This document shows positions 7,057 through 11,605 of a DNA stretch of 11,605 nucleotides, piece after piece; positions within the stretch are counted from its first letter, which is position 1, and each line of letters starts with the position of its first letter. Below the pieces are notes generated by a model. It was not told the origin of the DNA. It saw only the letters and a program-made list of their open reading frames with translations, and did not search any database. This DNA comes from Clostridia bacterium (GTDB lineage Bacteria; Bacillota_A; Clostridia; Oscillospirales; CAG-272), in contig JAGBZZ010000352.1 in NCBI GenBank assembly GCA_017652965.1, positions 1 to 11,605 on the forward strand, written 5' to 3'. A program made the translations under genes and the position numbers.

Positions 7057-7095
7057 AAAAAAGACGCACAAGACATGCTCTTGTGCGTCTTTTTT
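7057..7095. terminator. Bidirectional rho-independent terminator
   Basis: A perfect 11 bp stem, GACGCACAAGA (7063-7073) with TCTTGTGCGTC (7079-7089), has a five-base loop and is flanked by six A (7057-7062) and six T (7090-7095). It works for the plus-strand operon ending at 7046 and for the minus-strand pair ending at 7101. Confidence 0.95.
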
Positions 7096-7100
7096 GATGC

Positions 7101-9017
7101 TCAGTCGGCGGCAAGGCGGCGGATGCTGCGGCAAAACGCCACGACCTCCTCGTAGGTAGAGCTGCCGGCCTCCTCGGCGGTCACGCGGGAGAGGAAGGCA
7201 TCCTCCGAAAGAAAGGCCTCAAGACAAGCGCGGTAATCCTCCATCGATAGGCCGTGGCGGCGATAGATCTTCAAAAGCGCCGCCAGGGTATGGGTCATAA
7301 CGTCGAAATAGACGAAGTTGCGGTCGTCTCTTGCGTAGTAGAGATAATCGGGCGCAAGGGTGTGGTACATCGGCGCCTCGAACTCCTCCTCCCGCAAAAG
7401 CGAAAGAAGCATGGGCACGCACTCCTCTCCGCCCAGCCTGCCAAGCAGGCAGATGGCCACCGAGGTGCGGAACTGGTTGGAGCGGCGGCAGTTGGTAAAG
7501 AAGAAGCAGTCCCGCTCTCTGACGATCTCGGAAAGCACGGGGATCGCACGTGCATCGCCGAGAAGACCGAGGGTGATGGCACAGTTGTAGCGGTACAGGC
7601 GGTCGCCGTCCCCCAGCATATCCTCCGCCAGGCGGTCGGCGCTCATATTGCCGTAGCCGAGATAGGTGGCAAAGATGCCGGCACCCGGCGCATCGGTGTG
7701 CAGGGCCTTTTCCACGTCGGTGTGCGGCAGGTCTACCGGGATATAGACGCGGGAGGCGGGGGTGAAGTCGGCATAGCGGGGGTCGGGCGCACGGCCCAGT
7801 GCGTTCATCTTTTTTAGGTAGACGGCATAGGATTCGTCAAAGCCCATGGTAAGGTCGCGCTCGCCGGCAAAGGCGCCCCGCCCGTCCACGATCCTCACGT
7901 ATTCCTCGTACGGGATATCCGTGATATCCACCCCGTCCCGCACGGCCAGCGCGGCGGCACAGCCGACACACTCCCCCATACGGAACATGTCGCGGTTCAT
8001 CCGTACGGCAGAGGAGATGTAGGTGTCGGCCGCCAGGGCACGCCCCGCCGTTACGATCCCGCGGATGCCGCGCGGGCAGATAGCCCCCATCGGCACAGGG
8101 ATGCGGAACAGCACCGTGGCAAGCCCGGCAACGACCCACCAGTTCTGAAAAAGCTCCTCGTCCAGGGCACGCTCGTGCCCGTGGCGGTCAAGGTCGGAGT
8201 AGGCGTAAAAAAGGACACGCTCGGGCTTTTTTCCAAGCAGAAGGTCACGGTAGGAAAGCGTCTCTTCCCCCTCAAAGGTCAGCCCCTCCCGCACCCCGGT
8301 ACGCAGGGCAAGGTTGATAAATTCCTGCCCCGGGACAAGGTGGCGCGCCGCCGCGGCGTGGGAAAGCACGGCCGCGCGGGAAAAGGCACGGCTGTCGTAC
8401 TGGTTCACAATGCCGCTGTCGGTATTGTCCGAGAAGAACCGCCCGTTTTCGGTGTACTGCGTGCGGACGGTGAAGGGGACGGTCAGCCCGTCGTCCGGGC
8501 GGCCGTAGTATTTCTTGACCGGCAGCATCCGCAAAAGATGACCGTCGCTTGTGGCGTCAACCGTGATCCTTGCCGAGATGGCCGTCTCGCGCTCGCCGTC
8601 AAAGTAGGTAAGCCCGACTACGCGATCCCCGGTGCATAGCACCCCGGTCGGTGAGCAGGCGCAAAGCAGGGTGATCCCGCTTTTCTCCAGGCGCTCGGTC
8701 AGCACGGTTTGTCTTGCCTCCCAGGAGGCATAGGTGAGGAAGGTCCTGTCGGTCTTGCGGCGCGTATCATCCTCCTCAAAGGTGCCGCCGGGCGTACCGT
8801 AGTAGTAGCCGGTCACGTTGCCGCACACCGGCATCCCGCCGATGTTTTTGCCGTATTCCAAAAGGACGACCCGCGCCCCCAGCGAGGCGGCCGCATCGGC
8901 GGCGTAGCAGCCGGCCGCCCCCGCCCCCACGACCAGCACGTCGCAGGTGTGGGTATAGGTGGGCTCGGCGATCTCGGTGGCGGTCAGGGTGCGGTTTTCG
9001 AGAGTAGAAAGTATCAT
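7101..9017 (-). CDS. FAD-dependent oxidoreductase with C-terminal HEAT-like repeats
   Basis: The 638-residue protein has an N-terminal dinucleotide-binding fold, VLVVGAGAAG (27-36), with Glu54 closing the second strand to bind the FAD ribose, followed by GGMPVCGNVTGYYYG (60-74). Residues 323-362 (GRALAADTYISSAVRM and MGECVGCAAALAV) match the C-terminal FAD-contacting block of the FAD_oxidored (PF12831-type) family. Residues about 473-545 contain two HEAT-like helical pairs (CAITLGLLGDARAIPVLSEIV; SVAICLLGRLGGEECVPMLL). No signal peptide, iron-sulfur motif or membrane segment is seen, so it is probably cytoplasmic. The substrate is unknown. Its ATG shares an ATGA with the stop of the upstream gene, and AGGAGG lies at 9025-9030, so the two are co-translated. 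The divergent AraC gene probably regulates the pair. Family assignment is firm; the reaction is not. Confidence 0.88.
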   Translation of the reverse strand: MILSTLENRTLTATEIAEPTYTHTCDVLVVGAGAAGCYAADAAASLGARVVLLEYGKNIGGMPVCGNVTGYYYGTPGGTFEEDDTRRKTDRTFLTYASWEARQTVLTERLEKSGITLLCACSPTGVLCTGDRVVGLTYFDGERETAISARITVDATSDGHLLRMLPVKKYYGRPDDGLTVPFTVRTQYTENGRFFSDNTDSGIVNQYDSRAFSRAAVLSHAAAARHLVPGQEFINLALRTGVREGLTFEGEETLSYRDLLLGKKPERVLFYAYSDLDRHGHERALDEELFQNWWVVAGLATVLFRIPVPMGAICPRGIRGIVTAGRALAADTYISSAVRMNRDMFRMGECVGCAAALAVRDGVDITDIPYEEYVRIVDGRGAFAGERDLTMGFDESYAVYLKKMNALGRAPDPRYADFTPASRVYIPVDLPHTDVEKALHTDAPGAGIFATYLGYGNMSADRLAEDMLGDGDRLYRYNCAITLGLLGDARAIPVLSEIVRERDCFFFTNCRRSNQFRTSVAICLLGRLGGEECVPMLLSLLREEEFEAPMYHTLAPDYLYYARDDRNFVYFDVMTHTLAALLKIYRRHGLSMEDYRACLEAFLSEDAFLSRVTAEEAGSSTYEEVVAFCRSIRRLAAD

Positions 9018-9748
9018 GTCCTGTCCTCCTCAAAAAGATACCCTGCCTCAAAGGCGCGGATGGGGTTGTCGTAGGCATCGTCGCTAAGGGGACTGCTTCC
9101 GGGGGCGGAGGCAAAGATCGGCGCCATATAGACCACCTTGGCCTTACCGATCTCTGCAAAGAGCTGCTTGAGCGTCAGCTTGATCCGATTTTCGTCCTCG
9201 CCGCGTCTATCCACGTGCAGGGCATAGCGCCCCTCGTAAAAGGCGGGGGTGATCACGGCATCCGGCCGTGCGGCCGAGAGGGCGGCCGCCACTGCCTCCG
9301 GCTCCTTCGTTTGGTAAAGGACGGTAAACCGCTCGCCACGGCCGGAGGCGCGGGTGTCAATGACCCGGTCGGCCGTGAAGGTCAGAATGCCCTCGTTGGT
9401 GGCCACCCGCAGGCGGATGCGGCCCGAGGTCTCCTCACGCCCGACGACACGGCTTTTGAGAAGCAGCTCGACCGGGGCATCACCGAGATAGCGGCAAAGC
9501 GCACACTCAAAGCCGTTCGTGTTCTGCATCTCCCCGGAAAAAAGCGAAAGCTCACGGAAGATGCCGAGAAGGCGACGGCCCTCCTCGGTTTTGGGGGTGT
9601 ACGGTGCATACCGAAAGGAGCGCAGGGGGAGGTAAAAATGCGTGTCGGCGATCTCCTGCTCCTCCAGGATCAGGGTGTTTTCGTGCCCCATGGCATACCC
9701 GACCGAGGAAAAGCCCGAGCCGATCAGAATGGTGCTGTAGCTCTGCAT
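9014..9748 (-). CDS. Small Rossmann-like protein partnered with the FAD oxidoreductase
   Basis: The 244-residue product is not a family I can name. It opens YSTILIGSGFSSVGYAM, a short strand and a GSGFSSVG loop (10-17) like a degenerate FAD/NAD-binding GxGxxG, followed by a second strand ending LILEE (Glu29-Glu30), where flavoproteins place the ribose-binding acid. A later ADRVIDTRAS (126-135) resembles the second FAD-contact strand (VIDATG) of the same fold. It is much shorter than a complete flavoprotein oxidoreductase, so it may be a half-flavoprotein, a degenerate paralogue, or a subunit of the 638-residue enzyme. AAGGAGT at 9754-9760 sets the start. It is the first gene of a two-gene operon with an ATGA junction. 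Cys82 and Cys85 form a CxxC that could bind a metal or cycle as a disulfide; this is speculative. Confidence 0.75.
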   Translation of the reverse strand: MQSYSTILIGSGFSSVGYAMGHENTLILEEQEIADTHFYLPLRSFRYAPYTPKTEEGRRLLGIFRELSLFSGEMQNTNGFECALCRYLGDAPVELLLKSRVVGREETSGRIRLRVATNEGILTFTADRVIDTRASGRGERFTVLYQTKEPEAVAAALSAARPDAVITPAFYEGRYALHVDRRGEDENRIKLTLKQLFAEIGKAKVVYMAPIFASAPGSSPLSDDAYDNPIRAFEAGYLFEEDRT

Positions 9749-9793
9749 GGCGTACTCCTTGTATGTAAAATGTGTAAAAACAAAAGCTGTCTA

Positions 9794-9822
9794 TTGACAT
9801 TATAGCGCGATTTTGCTATGAT
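9794..9822 (+). promoter_or_regulatory. Promoter of the AraC-family gene
   Basis: A perfect TTGACA (9794-9799) is followed after 17 bases by TATGAT (9817-9822), giving a predicted start near 9829 and a leader of about 34 bases. The -35 box shares its last base with the -10 box of the opposing promoter. Confidence 0.85.
9799..9804 (-). promoter_or_regulatory. -10 box of the oxidoreductase operon promoter
   Basis: The complement of 9799-9804 is a perfect TATAAT, with transcription expected to start near 9792 and a leader of about 45 bases. No good -35 hexamer is found at 16-18 bases upstream (about 9821-9828), which fits a promoter that needs an activator such as the neighbouring AraC protein. 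It overlaps the AraC promoter. Confidence 0.6.
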
Positions 9823-9862
9823 TTGTGTGTACGCATCGGTGAAATATATGTAAAAAAGAAAG

Positions 9863-10732
9863 ATGATCATGAAAGACACAGCTCCCATCCTTCGCCCCGT
9901 GCTGTATCACGTCGGGCGCTTTACCCACACCCGCCGCGGTGCTCACAGCTCGCTTTTCGCCAGAGAAAAGACCCAGTACGTCTACCGCTTTCTTATCCTT
10001 TTGGAGGGGGAGGTCACGGCTATCCTCGGCTCTTCCCGCTATACCCTTTGCCGCGGAGATCTTCTGTACCTCGTGCCGGGTGAGCGGTATCGCCTGATCA
10101 CGGAGGGCGAGCTTTCGCTTTTGCAGGTCTCGTTTGACCTTGTCGAGGGCGGGATAGGCGAAAGGCCGCGCCTTTGCGTCTTTACCTCGGAGCTGCACGA
10201 GGAGCTGATGTCCCCCCTGCCATCCGACCCCGCCCTTTCACCGCTTGCCTTTTCCGGGCTCTTTTCACATACCTCGGCCGCCCGCGTCTTTTCCTCGCTT
10301 CTCACCCGTGACCCCGAGGATGCTCTCTATCCATTCCTTTCTGCTGCGGCGCTGCATACCGTCCTTGCCGAGCTTTTGACAGTAGCCGACGTGCCCGGCG
10401 GGCGGTGCGAGCCGATCCTTGCCTACCTGCGCGAAAACCCGGAGGGCGACCTTAGCGCCGCCGGGCTGGCGTCGCGCTTTTCCTACCACAAAAATTATAT
10501 AAGTGCGCTGGTCAAGGAAAGGACGGGCATGTCGCTTGGGCGCTACGTGCGCCGCATCCGCATCTCGCACGCCTGTGCGCTGATGGTGCAGGAGGGGCTT
10601 TCCCCAAAAGAGGCGGCCACACGCCTCGGCTATTATGACTACAGCCACTTTTACAAGGCCTTTTTGGCCGAGATGGGGGCCTCGCCGCGCGCGTATCTGG
10701 CAGGGCATAGCGCAGGCATCACCGGCACTTGA
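9863..10732 (+). CDS. AraC/XylS-family transcriptional regulator
   Basis: The 289-residue protein has an N-terminal cupin-like sensor region (about 10-95, with the RFLILLEGEVTAILGSSRYTLCRGDLLYLVPGERY pattern split over successive strands) and a C-terminal pair of helix-turn-helix units (about 185-280). The first recognition unit is SAAGLASRFSYHKNYISALVK; the second contains the family signature AATRLGYYDYSHFYKAF then GASPRAYL. These proteins usually bind a small ligand with the cupin and activate a neighbouring operon. Here the divergent partner is the oxidoreductase pair. The ribosome binding site is weak (AGAAAG). The start may be the ATG at 9863 or the one at 9869, two codons later and better spaced. 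No clear terminator follows it before rpsO. Confidence 0.93.
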   Translation: MIMKDTAPILRPVLYHVGRFTHTRRGAHSSLFAREKTQYVYRFLILLEGEVTAILGSSRYTLCRGDLLYLVPGERYRLITEGELSLLQVSFDLVEGGIGERPRLCVFTSELHEELMSPLPSDPALSPLAFSGLFSHTSAARVFSSLLTRDPEDALYPFLSAAALHTVLAELLTVADVPGGRCEPILAYLRENPEGDLSAAGLASRFSYHKNYISALVKERTGMSLGRYVRRIRISHACALMVQEGLSPKEAATRLGYYDYSHFYKAFLAEMGASPRAYLAGHSAGITGT

Positions 10733-10773
10733 AATGTCCGAACAAAAGGGAATTGCTGTAAAACCAAAAAACA

Positions 10774-10790
10774 AAATAAAAATTTTATTT
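10774..10790. promoter_or_regulatory. AT palindrome upstream of the rpsO promoter
   Basis: AAATAAAA and TTTTATTT flank a single A in a perfect inverted repeat, ending five bases before the rpsO -35 box. Its position and composition suit an UP element that contacts the polymerase alpha subunit. It has no GC stem, so it is a poor terminator for the AraC gene. Confidence 0.35.
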
Positions 10791-10795
10791 ACCCC

Positions 10796-10824
10796 TTTAC
10801 AAATGGAGATGAAAGTGTTATAAT
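10796..10824 (+). promoter_or_regulatory. Extended -10 promoter of rpsO
   Basis: TTTACA (10796-10801) and a perfect TATAAT (10819-10824) are 17 bases apart, and a TG at 10816-10817 makes an extended -10. Transcription should begin near 10831, giving a leader of about 98 bases. This is expected of a highly expressed ribosomal protein gene. Confidence 0.9.
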
Positions 10825-10830
10825 GTCATA

Positions 10831-10928
10831 TGGACCTTTTTCTCGGGATGCGGAGAACGGCGCGGCCCGCGCTCCTTCACCCACCGCACGCTGGGGATAA
10901 GGCTAATAAAAAGAAAGGTGAAGAAACG
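10831..10928 (+). promoter_or_regulatory. Structured rpsO leader, possible S15 autoregulatory element
   Basis: The untranslated leader contains a GC-rich hairpin, GCGCG/CGCGC (10860-10864 and 10868-10872), enclosed by GCGG/CCGC (10850-10853 and 10884-10887). The ribosome site AAAGGTGA is at 10914-10921. In other bacteria S15 represses its own translation through leader structures that differ between lineages. I see structure but cannot identify a known S15-binding fold. Confidence 0.4.
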
Positions 10929-11192
10929 ATGGATAAGCAGATCAAACAGCAGATCATTGAAGAGTACCGTCTGACCGAGACTGACACCGGCTCGCCCGAG
11001 GTTCAGATCGCGATCCTGACCTACCGCATCAATCATCTGACCGAGCATCTGAAGGTCAACCAGAAGGATTTCCACTCGCAGAGAGGTCTTCTGACTATGG
11101 TTGGTCACAGAAAGAACCTGCTCGCGTACCTCAGCCGCAAGGATATCGAGAGATACCGTGCGATCGTGAAGAAGCTGGGGCTCAGAAAGTAA
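10929..11192 (+). CDS. rpsO: Small ribosomal subunit protein uS15
   Basis: The 87-residue protein is full-length S15, which binds a three-way junction of 16S rRNA early in 30S assembly. The [18 protein letters not shown] block and the C-terminal [14 protein letters not shown] are diagnostic. The residues matching the rRNA-contacting His41, Asp48 and Ser51 of E. coli are kept (His40, Asp47, Ser50 here), but the usual DHHSRRGL reads DFHSQRGL. An in-frame ATG at 10830 would add 33 unrelated residues from the leader, whereas 10929 has AAAGGTGA seven bases upstream and gives the normal length. It is followed by pnp, as in most bacteria. Confidence 0.98.
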   Translation: MDKQIKQQIIEEYRLTETDTGSPEVQIAILTYRINHLTEHLKVNQKDFHSQRGLLTMVGHRKNLLAYLSRKDIERYRAIVKKLGLRK

Positions 11193-11199
11193 GCCTATG

Positions 11200-11231
11200 G
11201 GAGGGACTGATGCGTCTGTATCAGTCCCTCC
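11200..11231 (+). ncRNA. Stem-loop just after rpsO, attenuator or processing site
   Basis: A perfect 12 bp stem pairs GGAGGGACTGAT (11200-11211) with ATCAGTCCCTCC (11220-11231) around an eight-base loop, starting eight bases after the rpsO stop. Only TTGT follows, with no U-tract, so it is unlikely to be a full terminator. It may be a partial terminator, a 3' end stabiliser or an RNase III site between rpsO and pnp. Confidence 0.6.
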
Positions 11232-11262
11232 TTGTGGTGAAGAAAAACAAATGCCGACGGAT

Positions 11263-11323
11263 GAGGTAGCAGTTTCATAGCGGCCCGAGGGCGCTCGGAC
11301 CGGTATGTGAATGCTATGTCCTC
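11263..11323 (+). promoter_or_regulatory. Long imperfect hairpin in the pnp leader
   Basis: The RNA can fold into one extended arm: GAGG/CCTC (11263-11266 and 11320-11323), TAGCA/TGCTA (11267-11271 and 11312-11316), TTTCATA with TATGTGAA containing one bulge, CGG/CCG, then CCGAG/CTCGG (11285-11289 and 11294-11298) closed by a GGCG loop. It ends about 22 bases before the pnp ribosome site at 11346-11351. In E. coli an RNase III-cut hairpin in the pnp leader lets PNPase repress itself; a similar role here is inferred. Confidence 0.5.
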
Positions 11324-11358
11324 CGCGGCGAAAAATAAGCCAAAAAAGGAGAAAGAAA

Positions 11359-11605
11359 ATGTTCGAAAACTACAAAGTGTATGAGTACGAGTATGCCGGC
11401 CGCCCCCTGCGCGTGGAGGTTGGTAAGCTCGCGGGTCTTGCCAACGGCTCGGCCCTCGTCCGCTACGGTGACACCGTCCTGCTTTGCTGTGCTACCGCCT
11501 CTGCCGCTCCCCGCGATGGGATCGACTTCCTCCCCCTGTCGGTGGACTATGATGAGAAGATGTATGCCGTGGGCAAGATCCCCGGTGGCTTCCTCCGCCG
11601 CGAGG
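11359..11605 (+). CDS. pnp: Polynucleotide phosphorylase, 5' part only
   Basis: Only the first 82 codons are in the window. They match the start of the first RNase PH domain of PNPase: the [23 protein letters not shown] region (about 17-39) and the [26 protein letters not shown] region (57-82), both strongly conserved. PNPase is a phosphorolytic 3'-5' exoribonuclease, a trimer that degrades mRNA and often joins a degradosome. AAGGAG at 11346-11351, seven bases upstream, fixes the start. The position after rpsO is the conserved bacterial order. No separate promoter is evident in the 166 bp gap, so pnp is probably read through from the rpsO promoter. Confidence 0.97.
   Translation, partial: MFENYKVYEYEYAGRPLRVEVGKLAGLANGSALVRYGDTVLLCCATASAAPRDGIDFLPLSVDYDEKMYAVGKIPGGFLRRE

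Larger units (their letters stand above)
9762..9855. repeat. Three copies of a 9 bp repeat around the divergent promoters
   Basis: TATGTAAAA occurs at 9762-9770 and 9847-9855, and TGTGTAAAA, one base different, directly abuts the first copy at 9771-9779. The tandem pair lies in the leader of the oxidoreductase operon and the single copy in the leader of the AraC gene. AraC-family proteins bind direct repeats with two HTH units, so these are candidate operators, possibly bridged by a DNA loop. AT-rich short repeats can arise by chance. Confidence 0.4.

Noticed and set aside
5400..7076. A 558-codon open frame on the minus strand
   Set aside because: It lies opposite the trigger-factor-like lipoprotein gene, has no ribosome site or recognisable domain, and is what high-GC third positions produce on the complementary strand.
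7101..9017. Several plus-strand frames of 100-190 codons opposite the oxidoreductase
   Set aside because: They are shadows without ribosome sites; the minus-strand frame carries the FAD motifs and HEAT-like repeats throughout.
10830..10928. N-terminal extension of S15 from an ATG at 10830
   Set aside because: This ATG falls at the predicted transcription start and the added residues are unlike any S15; 10929 has a good ribosome site.
11251..11280. A nine-residue reading frame ahead of pnp
   Set aside because: It lacks a convincing ribosome site and most of it is part of the long hairpin, so a leader peptide is unsupported.

Overview
The window looks like a chromosomal segment of a Gram-positive member of the Clostridia, probably a gut-type Oscillospirales or Christensenellales relative; the lineage is an inference. 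The grounds are strong AAGGAG-type ribosome binding sites, sigma-A style TTGACA/TATAAT promoters, lipoprotein signal peptides, high-GC coding sequence with many GCC and CTT codons, and a gene set (DUF5685 next to a J-domain protein, rimO-pgsA, rpsO-pnp) familiar from that class. I see no tRNA, rRNA, CRISPR array, IS transposase or origin.

Region 1 (1-1105) is an accessory, visibly AT-rich end. On the minus strand it carries the start of a small lipoprotein gene that runs off the left edge. Upstream of it lie two in-frame fragments of an RHS/YD-repeat protein, separated by about 140 bp of small hairpins. A perfect sigma-A consensus promoter sits inside the RHS remnant and points at the lipoprotein.

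Region 2 (1106-7095) is a tightly packed plus-strand operon: a PRPP-dependent phosphoribosyltransferase, a DUF5685 protein, a J-domain protein, rimO (ribosomal protein S12 methylthiotransferase), pgsA (phosphatidylglycerophosphate synthase), and a surface lipoprotein resembling the foldase part of trigger factor. It begins at a clear promoter (1106-1134) and ends at a strong hairpin terminator that works for both strands (7057-7095).

Region 3 (7101-10732) is a self-contained regulatory and metabolic module. Two minus-strand genes joined by an ATGA overlap encode a small Rossmann-like protein and a large FAD-dependent oxidoreductase with HEAT-like repeats. An AraC-family regulator is transcribed divergently. 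The 114 bp between them hold two promoters that physically overlap and three copies of a 9 bp repeat, so the AraC protein probably controls the oxidoreductase pair in response to an unknown substrate. This is the best candidate for an undescribed system here.

Region 4 (10733-11605) is the conserved rpsO-pnp locus (ribosomal protein S15 and polynucleotide phosphorylase, the latter cut by the right edge). It has a strong extended -10 promoter, a structured rpsO leader, and two hairpins between the genes that may be RNA-processing or autoregulation sites.
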